Source: CAZGKW01 sp964526295 (GTDB lineage Bacteria > Planctomycetota > Phycisphaerae > FEN-1346). Taken from it: a stretch of 64,000 nt of DNA. Below the pieces are notes generated by a model, which did not search any database, had not been told where the DNA came from, and was given only the letters and a program-made list of their open reading frames with translations. Made by a program: the position numbers and the translations under genes. Below, one piece after another: positions 34,894-43,263 of this stretch. Within the stretch, counting starts at the first letter, position 1. Every line of letters begins with the position of its first letter. The stretch is from the NCBI GenBank assembly GCA_964526295.1, contig CAZGKW010000005.1:95613-159612 (forward strand), read 5' to 3'.

Positions 34894-35787
34894 TCACGGC
34901 TTCCACGGGGGCGTCTCGGGCAACAGCTTGTCGAACTCCGCCAGCAACTCGGCCTCGTACTCCTCGGTGTACTCGCCGGCGAGGAACTTCGGGGCGGCCT
35001 CCCTCCAGAACCGGGCCCAGGACTCCTCCTCGTGGCCCGGATTCACCGGGTAGAAGCGTGCCCCGTTGGCCCGGGCGGCTTTCAGGTCGCCGGGCGCATC
35101 GCCCACCATGAGGACCCGCTCGGGCGGGTATTTATCGCCGGCGGCGATGCCGATGTGCTCGCTCTTCTTTCCCATCTCCTGGCCGGCGATCACCGACATG
35201 AACTCGGCGATGCCGTGCTCCTCCCATTCCCGCTCCAGGGCCTCGCACGGCGTGGCGCTGACGACGATCATGTCGGCCTTGCCCGCCAGCAGCTCCAGGC
35301 TCTCGCGGACGCCGGGGAATGGCGGCACGCCCTTCACGACGCGGGCGACCGTCTCGTTGATGGCCTTCGACCAGTCGAGGCACCGCGAGAGCTCGGCGTT
35401 TCCGGTCCGCTCGACCTCGGCCTCCAGGGCGGGGTTCCCGAGGGCGCTTTCGCGCTCCGTCCAGGCCTTCAGCTCGGGCAGCTCGGGGACCTCGACGCCG
35501 CGCCGCTGGACCTCCGGCCGCCCCCGCAACAGGTCCATCACGTGCTGGAGGGCCAGGAACCGGTTGCACCCCCGGAGCTTGGAGTAGAGGTTGACGAAGT
35601 CCCAGGCCTCGCGTGCGTACTTCGAAACGGCCGCCAAGTCCCACTTCCACACGGTGGTGGGACAGAAGCACTCCTTGTGTTTCGGCTCCATCGTGTCGAA
35701 CGCGCAGCCGTCGGAGTCGATGCCGACGAAGTACTCGCACTGGGGCTGGAACGCCTTGAGCTGGGCATGGGGGTCGGGTGCCGCCAC
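34894..35787 (-). CDS. HAD-family phosphatase
   Basis: 297 residues from GTG 35787, which has AAAGGAGG eight bases ahead. HAD motifs are visible: motif I GIDSDGCAFDTM (the nucleophile position is D in DSDG), motif II VSATPCEAL, the Lys in MGKKSEHIG, and motif III MVGDAPGDLKAARANGARF. A large helical cap lies between motif I and II. The clustered Cys in the N-terminal part (CFCPTTVWKW) is not typical. The likely substrate is a sugar or organic phosphate. Divergent from the SDR gene with a very similar promoter, so the two may act in one pathway. Confidence 0.85.
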   Translation of the reverse strand: MAAPDPHAQLKAFQPQCEYFVGIDSDGCAFDTMEPKHKECFCPTTVWKWDLAAVSKYAREAWDFVNLYSKLRGCNRFLALQHVMDLLRGRPEVQRRGVEVPELPELKAWTERESALGNPALEAEVERTGNAELSRCLDWSKAINETVARVVKGVPPFPGVRESLELLAGKADMIVVSATPCEALEREWEEHGIAEFMSVIAGQEMGKKSEHIGIAAGDKYPPERVLMVGDAPGDLKAARANGARFYPVNPGHEEESWARFWREAAPKFLAGEYTEEYEAELLAEFDKLLPETPPWKP

Positions 35788-35842
35788 GGATGATGCCTCC
35801 TTTGCTGGGCCGGGTTTCGCGCGAGACCGATCGTGAGGGGGC

Positions 35843-35871
35843 ATGCTAGCAGGCGTCGCGGCGGATGCCAA
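35843..35871 (-). promoter_or_regulatory. Candidate promoter of the HAD phosphatase gene
   Basis: Read on the - strand: TTGGCA (35871-35866), 17-base spacer, TAGCAT (35848-35843). The gene starts at 35787, leaving a leader of about 50 bases. Confidence 0.6.
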
Positions 35872-35921
35872 GACTTTTGCCGCACCGGATCGCATGGCAG
35901 GCCCCGTCAACGGCCGCATCC

Positions 35922-35950
35922 TTGCTCCCGACGGTGGCACGTGCTAGCAT
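35922..35950 (+). promoter_or_regulatory. Candidate promoter of the SDR gene
   Basis: TTGCTC (35922-35927), 17-base spacer, TAGCAT (35945-35950), the same -10 and spacing as the divergent HAD promoter. The -10 overlaps TGCTAGCA (35942-35949), which is repeated at 35844-35851. Confidence 0.6.
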
Positions 35951-35994
35951 GGCCGCGGTCGCAGCAACTTTATCAGCGAAAGGGAGCCTACCGG

Positions 35995-36780
35995 ATGGCG
36001 GACACGGACTACCTTGTGGGCCTTTTCGGACTGGACGGCAAGCGTGCGGCGGTCATCGGCGGAGGCGGCGTCCTGGCGGGGGCGATGTCGAGCGCCCTGG
36101 CCCGGGCCGGGGCCAAGGTCGCCGTCGTGGACTTGAACCTCGAGGCCGCCCAGGGCCGCGCCGACCAGATCACCGAAACCGGCGGCGAAGCAATCGCCGT
36201 TCAGGCCAACGTCGCGTCCCGCGGCGACCTGGAAGCGGCCTCGAAGACGCTCGACGAGACCTGGGGCGGCACGGACATCCTGATCAACGCTCCCGGCATC
36301 AACTCCGGCACGCCCTTCTTCGAGATCAGCGAAGAGGAGTGGGAAAAGCTCATCGCCGTGGACCTGAAGGGCGTCTTCCTGGCGTGCCAGGTCTTTGGCC
36401 GCGGGATGGTCGAGCGGGGCGCCGGCAGTGTCATCAACATCTCGAGCGCATCGAGCGGCCCGCCGCTGTCGAAGGTGTTCACCTACGGCGTGGCGAAGGG
36501 CGGCGTGAACCAGATCACGCAGTTCCTGGCCCGCGAATGGGCCGGGGCGGGCGTCCGGGTCAATGCCCTCGTGCCGGGGTTCTTCCCCGCCGAACAGAAC
36601 CGCAAGCTCCTCACGCCCGAGCGGACCGAGCAGATCATGAATCACACGCCCATGCGGCGATTCGGCGAGCCGGAAGAGCTGCTGGGGGCGGTCCTGTGGC
36701 TGGCCAGCGACGCCGCGTCGGGGTTCGTGACGGGGGCGCTGGTGCGCGTCGACGGCGGGTTCGCCGCCATGACGATCTGA
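35995..36780 (+). CDS. Short-chain dehydrogenase/reductase
   Basis: 261 residues. The cofactor loop reads GGGGVLAGAMSSALA, with VVDLN after beta-2 (NAD preference). INAPG replaces NNAG, ISSASSG holds the catalytic Ser, and FTYGVAKGG the YxxxK pair. The C-terminal VTGALVRVDGGFAAM is typical of sugar-acid oxidoreductases such as mannonate or gluconate types. Exact substrate unproven. A ribosome site (AAGGGAG) precedes the ATG. Divergent from the HAD phosphatase. Confidence 0.88.
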   Translation: MADTDYLVGLFGLDGKRAAVIGGGGVLAGAMSSALARAGAKVAVVDLNLEAAQGRADQITETGGEAIAVQANVASRGDLEAASKTLDETWGGTDILINAPGINSGTPFFEISEEEWEKLIAVDLKGVFLACQVFGRGMVERGAGSVINISSASSGPPLSKVFTYGVAKGGVNQITQFLAREWAGAGVRVNALVPGFFPAEQNRKLLTPERTEQIMNHTPMRRFGEPEELLGAVLWLASDAASGFVTGALVRVDGGFAAMTI

Positions 36781-36834
36781 TCCGCCGAACTCGCGGGGCG
36801 AAGCGCGGCCGCGGCGCGGTCCGACGGCGGACGG

Positions 36835-37926
36835 CTACGTCCGGCCGGCCAGCTTCTTGACGATCCACTCGTCCCGGCGTTGCTGGAGCGCGGTGTCCTC
36901 GAGGCGAATGAGCTTGATGGCGTGACCGTTCGGCAGGGGCACCTCCCCCCCGGTGCGGTAGACGTGGCCACCGGTGGCGCGCATGAAGTCGCCGACAATC
37001 TCGCGGAGGGCCCGATCTTCCGCGAGCGTCCAGTTCTCCCCCAGGTTCTCCAGCAGGTACTTCACGACGGTCAGCTCGGGGTCCTTGCGGGCCTTCTCCA
37101 GGGGCAGGGAGAAGCTGGGCCACTTGCCGGGGTCCTCCAGGACGTGGTTCATCACGACCACTGAGATCGCGTAGTGCGACCGCTTGGTCGACTCGGCAAC
37201 GCCCTGGGCGTCGAGGACCAGCCCGCCCTTGATGAGGCCGGCGAGGCGGGCCCGCGGACTCGAATAGTACAGTGCCGTCATCCGGGCGAAGAAATCCTGA
37301 AGATGATTGTAGAGAAACTCCTGCTCCGTGTGCATCTTGACGAGTGCCGGTGCCGGGACGGTCACCAGGAGGTAGTTGTACCCGAGGTTCCGCCAGACGT
37401 CGAACTCGGCGTCGTGGCATCGGACGATGCCGTACTGCTCGCCCACGGGTCCCCAGATCGCCTCCTGGCTGGCCAGGGCGCTCGGGTCCCAGGACAGGGT
37501 GACGGCGATGCGGTTCCCGTCGACGTCTCCACTGACGCTGCCCTTGTCGGCGGGCTTGAAGTTGGCGACGAACCGCTTGCCCCAGATGCTGGCGGGGAAC
37601 TGCGTGGGCCGCGTGCTCTGACAGTACTTCCACCAGGGGGGCCGGCACTCGGCCAGGGCCTCGCGGATGTAGAGGACGTCCGCCCGCTGGTCGGCCTTGA
37701 GGCCCCGCATGTGCCGCCTGGAATCGCCGAGCATCGGCGTCAGCTTGGCCCAGTCGCAATCGAGGTAGCTGCGGACGAGGTCGTCGTACCACTGGTCGGA
37801 CGTGCCCGCGGCACCGGCGGCCGCCCGGGCCTGCCCTGCCTGCCCGTCCCCTGTGCCTGGGGACCCGGCGATGGCAAGGATGGACGCAACCGCCGCCAGA
37901 GCTCCTGCTGTGCCGATCGAACGCAT
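36835..37926 (-). CDS. Secreted protein of unknown function
   Basis: 363 residues with a signal peptide (SIGTAGALAAVASILAIAG). After a low-complexity Ala/Gly stretch comes DQWYDDLVRSYLDCDWAKL, then a large region with no recognised domain. It is rich in Trp and Tyr with scattered Cys (CHDAEFDVW, AECRPPWWKYC), ending in a helical part (LRLEDTALQQRRDEWIVKK). The ATG at 37926 has GGGAG ahead. No family was recognised. A good promoter lies about 90 bases upstream. Confidence 0.6.
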   Translation of the reverse strand: MRSIGTAGALAAVASILAIAGSPGTGDGQAGQARAAAGAAGTSDQWYDDLVRSYLDCDWAKLTPMLGDSRRHMRGLKADQRADVLYIREALAECRPPWWKYCQSTRPTQFPASIWGKRFVANFKPADKGSVSGDVDGNRIAVTLSWDPSALASQEAIWGPVGEQYGIVRCHDAEFDVWRNLGYNYLLVTVPAPALVKMHTEQEFLYNHLQDFFARMTALYYSSPRARLAGLIKGGLVLDAQGVAESTKRSHYAISVVVMNHVLEDPGKWPSFSLPLEKARKDPELTVVKYLLENLGENWTLAEDRALREIVGDFMRATGGHVYRTGGEVPLPNGHAIKLIRLEDTALQQRRDEWIVKKLAGRT

Positions 37927-38014
37927 GACTCCCGCCTTCCTGCTTGAGCGCAAAGCATCCCCGGCGCCGGCCTACACCATAAAACGGTAGACGTGCCACA
38001 TCACTTCTCTGCCT

Positions 38015-38042
38015 ATTATCATCGGACCGACGGTGGTGTCAA
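38015..38042 (-). promoter_or_regulatory. Candidate promoter of the secreted protein gene (36835-37926)
   Basis: Read on the - strand: perfect TTGACA (38042-38037), 16-base spacer, GATAAT (38020-38015). One of the strongest promoter matches in the window. Confidence 0.7.
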
Positions 38043-38180
38043 GGCCGGAGGCGTCGAGGCAGCGTACGGGCGGCCGGACGGCATGCGATTGTCGGCCCGC
38101 CGACGCCTTGTCGTGTTGCCCGATGCCGCCTAGAATCGCGATGGCGGACAGCGAGATGCCCTTGGGGGTCCTAACGGCGT

Positions 38181-39191
38181 ATGCGAGCCCAGGTGCTGGA
38201 GAACCAGGCGCCGATCGAGCAGGGGCCGCTCGTGCTGCGCGACGTGCCCGCCCCTGAGCCGGAGGCAGGACAGGTCTGCGTCCGCGTCAACGTCTGCGGC
38301 GTGTGCCACACCGACCTGCACGAGGCCGAGGGCGACCTGGAGCTGCCCCGCCGTCCGGTGATTCCCGGCCACCAGGCCGTAGGCCGCGTCGACGCCGTCG
38401 GCGAGGGCGTGACGGACCTTGCGGCGGGCGACCGGGTGGGCGTCGCGTGGCTGTACGAGACGTGCGGTCAGTGCCGCTTCTGTCGGCGGGGCGATGAGAA
38501 CCTGTGTCCGGACGCCCGATTCACGGGGTTTCACACCGACGGCGGCTTCGCCGAGTACCTGGTGGTGCCGGCGTCGTTCGCCTATCCGGTTCCGAAGGCG
38601 TTCCCGGACGAGCAGGCGGCGCCGCTGCTGTGCGCAGGGATCATCGGCTACCGGGCGCTCAGGCGAAGCCGGGTCGAGCCCGGGGGCCGTCTCGGGCTCT
38701 ACGGCTTCGGGGCGAGCGCCCACGTGACGATCCAGGTGGCCCGCCACTGGGACTGCGAGGTGTACGTCTTCACCCGGAGCCCCGAGCACAAGGCCCACGC
38801 GCGTAAGCTCGGGGCCGCGTGGGTGGGCGAGGTGCCCGAGACGCCGCCGGAGCGTCTCGACGGGTCCGTCATCTTCGCGCCGGCGGGGAAACTCGTGCCT
38901 CCCGCCCTGGAGGTGCTCGACAAGGGCGGCACCCTGGCCCTGGCGGGCATCCATATGTCCGACGTCCCGCCGCTCGTCTACCAGGACCATCTGTACCACG
39001 AGAAGACGCTGACGAGCGTGGCAGCCGCGACGCGCGACGACGGGCGCGAGCTGATGCATCTGGCCGCCGAGGTCCCCATCCGGACCGACGTCGAGACCTT
39101 CCCACTGGAGGAGGCGAACGAGGCGCTTCGGCGGCTCAAGGAGTCGGCCATCAGCGGGGCGGGTGTCCTTCGGATCGCCGAGGGGGCCTGA
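38181..39191 (+). CDS. Zinc-dependent alcohol dehydrogenase
   Basis: 336 residues, medium-chain dehydrogenase fold. Catalytic zinc ligands are in VCGVCHTDLHEAE and IPGHQAVG. The structural zinc lobe is complete, CGQCRFCRRGDENLC. The NAD-binding loop GLYGFGASAH is a variant of GxGxxG. DGGFAEYLVVP is conserved. This matches the AdhP/propanol-preferring class. The ATG at 38181 has no strong ribosome site. No aldehyde dehydrogenase is nearby. Confidence 0.92.
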   Translation: MRAQVLENQAPIEQGPLVLRDVPAPEPEAGQVCVRVNVCGVCHTDLHEAEGDLELPRRPVIPGHQAVGRVDAVGEGVTDLAAGDRVGVAWLYETCGQCRFCRRGDENLCPDARFTGFHTDGGFAEYLVVPASFAYPVPKAFPDEQAAPLLCAGIIGYRALRRSRVEPGGRLGLYGFGASAHVTIQVARHWDCEVYVFTRSPEHKAHARKLGAAWVGEVPETPPERLDGSVIFAPAGKLVPPALEVLDKGGTLALAGIHMSDVPPLVYQDHLYHEKTLTSVAAATRDDGRELMHLAAEVPIRTDVETFPLEEANEALRRLKESAISGAGVLRIAEGA

Positions 39192-39329
39192 GACGCGCTC
39201 GGGTGACCCCCCGCGCGGTCACGGGGCCCGGGCACCGGCTTTCCGCAGGTGGAGCGGCTGCCGGGGACGGTTCGCTCGTATACACTGGTGCGACGGGGGC
39301 GGCGAACAGGCGCCAACGCGAGGAACACG

Positions 39330-40517
39330 ATGCGAGCGTGGCTGGCAATCGGGATGGTCTGGACGGGCGTGGCGCTGGCGGCGGGGCCTGCGGCGGGGCT
39401 CGGGATCGAGTCGCACGTGCCGCCGTCCGATCTGCCGGAGGAGATGCTTCCCGCCTGGGTCAAAGCAGTCCCTCCGTACGAGACGCACGAGTTCAGTCCG
39501 CCCCTCAGGGAAGAGGTAGCCGCTCGGAAGGAGATCCTGTCCGACGTTCGGGGCGAAGACGTTCTGCCTCGCCCGAGGTCGCGGGACAAGGTCGTCTTGG
39601 CCGAAAGCGAGGCCGAGATGCCCGAGCCGGCCAAGGCCGTCGTCCGATGGGCCCGGGTAGGGAAGTGGCAAGAGGCCGTCGAGGCCGCCCAGAAGCTGTT
39701 CCGCGAACGACCCGTGCCGCCGTACGGCGACTTCACGTGGGACTACGCGGCAAACGCCGCTGCCTGGGCGTATATCCAGTCGGGTCAGGTCGACCGGGCC
39801 CTCGACGTGCACAAGGACGTCCTGCCGCGCCTGAACGACCCGGCCGTCCAGGCGTACCACCGCTTCGAGGCGGCGTGGCTGGCCAAGCGGAAACGACCGG
39901 CGTCGGAGGCGAATCAGCCGAACGACCTGGAACGGGACCGGGCGGCGCTGGCCGACGAGATGCGGGCGTTCGAGGAGCTGGCCGCCAGGGCCCGGTCGGC
40001 CAAAAAGCCCGCCGACGTGGTCCGGGCCCTGGAGGACCTGTACGCGAAGCTGCGGTTCCTGGTGGCAGCCCAGCCGTCGGCCCGGACCGAACTGGTCCGC
40101 AACCCGTTCCGCCCGGTGGCCGACGCGTTAGTCACGGAGATGGTGCCCCGCCTTGAGACCCAGGCCGAACATCTCCACAGGACACTGGAGACGGTCTCGA
40201 AGGGCCAGCTCCGCGAACGGCAATGGCCGGCATGGAACCGGCAGGTGACCGCCCTGTGGGCGATCGTGGCCGAAGCGAAACGCCTGTGCCGCATCCAGGA
40301 CTACCTCGCCCGCGTCGGCTTGGCCCGCGAGGGCCTGTCGGAGCCGGCCTTCCGCCGGCTCAACCGGCTTCTGTTCGTGCGGGGCAGCACCGAGAAAGTC
40401 TGGCAGCCCCTCGGCCAGAAGCGACGGTTCGACACCTGGTCGGGCATCGACCTGCGGTTCCACGTCCCCTACCTGGAGACGCCGGTCCGCCCGATGGACG
40501 GGCCGGGCCAGGAGTGA
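39330..40517 (+). CDS. Secreted helical protein of unknown function
   Basis: 395 residues. It begins with a signal peptide (MRAWLAIGMVWTGVALAAG). The middle has TPR-like helices (ARVGKWQEAVEAAQKLFRER, AAAWAYIQSGQVDRALDVHK) and the rest is helical and rich in Arg, Trp and Glu. The ATG at 39330 has GAGGA six bases ahead; an earlier in-frame ATG at 39249 would bury the signal. It follows the alcohol dehydrogenase by 138 bases. No enzyme motif is visible; it may bind other proteins outside the cell membrane. Confidence 0.6.
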   Translation: MRAWLAIGMVWTGVALAAGPAAGLGIESHVPPSDLPEEMLPAWVKAVPPYETHEFSPPLREEVAARKEILSDVRGEDVLPRPRSRDKVVLAESEAEMPEPAKAVVRWARVGKWQEAVEAAQKLFRERPVPPYGDFTWDYAANAAAWAYIQSGQVDRALDVHKDVLPRLNDPAVQAYHRFEAAWLAKRKRPASEANQPNDLERDRAALADEMRAFEELAARARSAKKPADVVRALEDLYAKLRFLVAAQPSARTELVRNPFRPVADALVTEMVPRLETQAEHLHRTLETVSKGQLRERQWPAWNRQVTALWAIVAEAKRLCRIQDYLARVGLAREGLSEPAFRRLNRLLFVRGSTEKVWQPLGQKRRFDTWSGIDLRFHVPYLETPVRPMDGPGQE

Positions 40518-40715
40518 TCGGGGCGTGCGCCCCCGGCACGCGACGGTTGCTCAGGCGAGCGACCCTTGGCGTCGGTGGCCCGACGGTCCATTTTTCCGGC
40601 CGCAAATCCTGCCTGCCGCGCAACCGCTCAACGGTGGAGCGGCATTCGGCAAATTGCGTAAGTACTTTCCTGGCAAGCGTTTAGGGTTGGTCCTTGCGCC
40701 GCCGCACTAAAGGCC

Positions 40716-40744
40716 TTGCCTCATCAATCCAATGTCAATAGACT
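40716..40744 (+). promoter_or_regulatory. Candidate promoter of the alpha-CTD-like gene
   Basis: TTGCCT (40716-40721), 17-base spacer, TAGACT (40739-40744), in a locally AT-richer stretch 37 bases before the start. Confidence 0.5.
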
Positions 40745-40780
40745 TGGTGATGCACAGGCAGATGCGCTGGGAGACACGCC

Positions 40781-41218
40781 ATGCCACGTAAGCCTATGGA
40801 GGGGCAGCCAAGCCCTGAGACGGACGATCCGATCCACGTCCTGGAACTGTCGAGCCGCACGGAGAACGCCCTTCTGCGAAACGACATCTGCACCGTCGGC
40901 GGTCTGCTCGCCATGCCGGCCCGCCGACTCCGCAATCTTCCGGGGCTCGGCCCCGTGAGCGTGCGCGAAATCTGCGAGGCGCTCGAGGCTCACGGCCGGG
41001 CATTGGGTCAGTGCCTGGAAACGGGGCGAGGCTCCGCCGGGCCGAGGGCCGGAAGGGCTCGGAGCGCGACACGCACCCAAGTGGCGGCCGGCCTGGCAGC
41101 CAACCCGTCCTTCACCCAGCAGCTCGATCGCCTCGTCGTAGACGGTGCGGTAGACGGCCGATACGTCCGCCTGATCACGGAAACGGCAGACCGCATCGCC
41201 GACGCCCTCGGCGATTGA
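40781..41218 (+). CDS. Free-standing RNA polymerase alpha C-terminal-domain-like protein
   Basis: 145 residues. Residues about 17-80 match the alpha-CTD, with DPIHVLELSSRTENALLRNDICTVGGLL and LRNLPGLGPVSVREICEALEAHGRAL, including the helix-hairpin-helix PGLGxxSxxEI that contacts UP-element DNA. There is no alpha N-terminal domain, so it cannot be part of the core assembly. The C-terminal 60 residues are Arg/Ala-rich and then helical (QLDRLVVDGAVDGRYVRLI). It may bind promoter DNA or activators as an accessory factor (inference). Own promoter upstream. Ribosome site GGGAGACA. Confidence 0.7.
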   Translation: MPRKPMEGQPSPETDDPIHVLELSSRTENALLRNDICTVGGLLAMPARRLRNLPGLGPVSVREICEALEAHGRALGQCLETGRGSAGPRAGRARSATRTQVAAGLAANPSFTQQLDRLVVDGAVDGRYVRLITETADRIADALGD

Positions 41219-41271
41219 GGCGTGGCCGAACGCGTCCTCCGCGGCCAGCGGGAGATGGCGACAGAGGCCCC

Positions 41272-42171
41272 TCAGCCTCGCACGGCGATGCCGGCCCAGG
41301 CGGCCATGACCTCCAGCACCGACGTGTAGTCCTGATCGCCCCGTCCCAGGTTCTTGGCGCTGGTCAGGATCTGCCGCACGCCGGCCGTCAAAGGCAGCGG
41401 GACCTCGAGCTGACGGGCCAGCTCGGTCGCCAGATTCATGTCCTTGAGCATGTGGCGCAAGTACGAGTTGGGCCGCCCGCCGGGGTTCACGACGGTCTGC
41501 TCGGCCGACCGGTAGACGGGCGATTCGAGCGGGCCGGCGTGGAGCACCTCCATCATGGTCTCGAACGGGATGCCCGCTTTCCGCGACAGGACGAAAAACT
41601 CGGCGAAGACCTGGACCGTCGCCGCCAGCATCAGGTTACAGGCGATCTTGAGGGTGGCGGCCTTGCCGACCTCGCCGACGTAGTGGACGTCCTTGCCGAG
41701 GACCTCCAGGATGGACTTGGCGCGGGCGAAATCGTCGCGGCTCCCGCCGACGAGGACCTGGAGCTTGCCTTCGCGGGCGGCCGGCACGCTCCACATGACG
41801 GGGGCCTCGAGGTATCGCACGTTCATGCTCCTGAGGGCCGTCGCGACGCGATACGAGAGGCCCGGACTGGTCGTCGAGCAGTTGATCAGCATGCTCCGCC
41901 GCTTCATGGCCCGCGCCACGCCGCTGTCGCCGAACAGGACGGCGTCGACGGCGGAGTCGTCGGCGAGCATGAGGATGACGAAGTCGCTCCCCTTGGCGGC
42001 GGTCTCAGGGGTGGTGGCCTTCCGGGCCCCCTCGGCCGCCAGCGGCTCCGCCTTCTCGGTCGTCCGGTCCCAGACGGCCAGGGGATACCCGGCCTTCTGG
42101 AGCCTCCCGGCCATCGGGGCGCCCATCAGGCCGAGCCCTAGGACAGCAACCTTCGTCCGCTTCTTGGCCAT
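41272..42171 (-). CDS. Beta-hydroxyacid dehydrogenase (3-hydroxyisobutyrate dehydrogenase family)
   Basis: 299 residues. VAVLGLGLMGAPMAGRL is the NAD(P)-binding loop, WDRTTEK ends beta-2 with Arg, pointing to NADP. The catalytic Lys is in GKAATLKIACNLM, and APVMWSVPAAREGKL is the substrate loop. The family reduces tartronate semialdehyde, succinic semialdehyde, glyoxylate or similar. Which one cannot be told. It is followed 28 bases away, on the same strand upstream, by the AmmeMemoRadiSam-type gene. Confidence 0.9.
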   Translation of the reverse strand: MAKKRTKVAVLGLGLMGAPMAGRLQKAGYPLAVWDRTTEKAEPLAAEGARKATTPETAAKGSDFVILMLADDSAVDAVLFGDSGVARAMKRRSMLINCSTTSPGLSYRVATALRSMNVRYLEAPVMWSVPAAREGKLQVLVGGSRDDFARAKSILEVLGKDVHYVGEVGKAATLKIACNLMLAATVQVFAEFFVLSRKAGIPFETMMEVLHAGPLESPVYRSAEQTVVNPGGRPNSYLRHMLKDMNLATELARQLEVPLPLTAGVRQILTSAKNLGRGDQDYTSVLEVMAAWAGIAVRG

Positions 42172-42198
42172 CGGTCTCTCCTTTGCCGCAGCCTCGCG

Positions 42199-43263
42199 TC
42201 AGGCCTGCGCGACGACGATGGGCAGTGCATCCCCGCACTGCCCGCACGAAGCCCCTCGGAGATTCAGCTCCGCCACGCCCATGCCCGACCGGGCGATCAC
42301 CGTCGACCCGCAGCCCGGACAGACCGTGTCCTGCCAGCCGAAGACGTTGCCCGCGTAAACGAACCGCAGGCCGGCCTCGCGGCCGATCTCAAGCGCCCGC
42401 CGGATGGTCTCGACGGGCGTGGGCGGCGTCTCCTGCATGTCGTAGTCGGGGTGGAACCGCGAGACGTGCCACACCAGGTCCGGCGACACGCTTGCCAGAA
42501 AGCCCGCGATTCCCTTCAGGTCGTCCTCGGCGTCATTGCGACCGGTCACCAGGAGCGTCGTCACCTCGACGTGAATGCCCGCCTCGTGCATCCCCCGGAT
42601 AGTGGCCTTGACGGGCCCAAGGCGGGCCTTGCACAGCTCGCGGTAGAACGAATCGTCCCAGGCCTTGAGGTCGACGTTGGCGGCGTCGAGCCAGCCGGCC
42701 ATCGCCTCGACCGCCTCGGGCGTGGCATAGCCGTTCGTGACGAACGTGTTTTTGAGGCCCGCCTCGCGGGCCACGTGGCCGCAGTCGCGGGCGTACTCGA
42801 AGAAGATCGTCGGCTCGGTGTAGGTGTAGGAGATGGAGTCGCAGCCGTGCCGCCGGGCCTCCTCGACGACCGTCTCGGGGCCCATCGGCTCGCCGGGCAT
42901 CTCGCCGGGACGTGTCCGCGGAAGCTGCGAGATCTGCCAGTTCTGGCAGAACCCGCACTGGAAGTTGCACCCGGCGGTGGCGATGGAGTAGGCCCGCGTC
43001 CCCGGCAGAAAGTGGAACAGGGGCTTCTTCTCGATGGGGTCGACGTGATGGGCGATGACCCGCCCGTAGACCAGCGACAGGAGCCGACCCCCCTGGTTGC
43101 GGCGGACCTGGCAGACGCCCGTCCGGCCGGGAGCGATGTGGCACCGGTGGGCGCAGAGGAAGCAGTCGACGGCCTCCCCGTCCTCGGCCGGTCTCCACAG
43201 ATCGGCTTCGTGATACTCGGTCACAGGCCCCCCAGCTCGGTCCCCGGTCGGGGCCGGGGTCAC
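42199..43263 (-). CDS. amrS: AmmeMemoRadiSam-system radical SAM enzyme (PflA-like)
   Basis: 354 residues. The cluster motif is CNFQCGFC (about residues 99-106), following TRAYSIATAG. The N-terminal CFLCAHRCHIAPGRTGVC and PIEKKPLFHFLPG are the hallmark of the AmrS group, and the C-terminal CPGCG ... GQCGD is an extra zinc or cluster site. The AmmeMemoRadiSam partners (AMMECR1 and Memo) are not in the window. Its GTG start overlaps the upstream gene's stop (GTGA), so it is translationally coupled to the M50 protease. An internal GTG at 43224 is another option. Confidence 0.88.
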   Translation of the reverse strand: MTPAPTGDRAGGPVTEYHEADLWRPAEDGEAVDCFLCAHRCHIAPGRTGVCQVRRNQGGRLLSLVYGRVIAHHVDPIEKKPLFHFLPGTRAYSIATAGCNFQCGFCQNWQISQLPRTRPGEMPGEPMGPETVVEEARRHGCDSISYTYTEPTIFFEYARDCGHVAREAGLKNTFVTNGYATPEAVEAMAGWLDAANVDLKAWDDSFYRELCKARLGPVKATIRGMHEAGIHVEVTTLLVTGRNDAEDDLKGIAGFLASVSPDLVWHVSRFHPDYDMQETPPTPVETIRRALEIGREAGLRFVYAGNVFGWQDTVCPGCGSTVIARSGMGVAELNLRGASCGQCGDALPIVVAQA

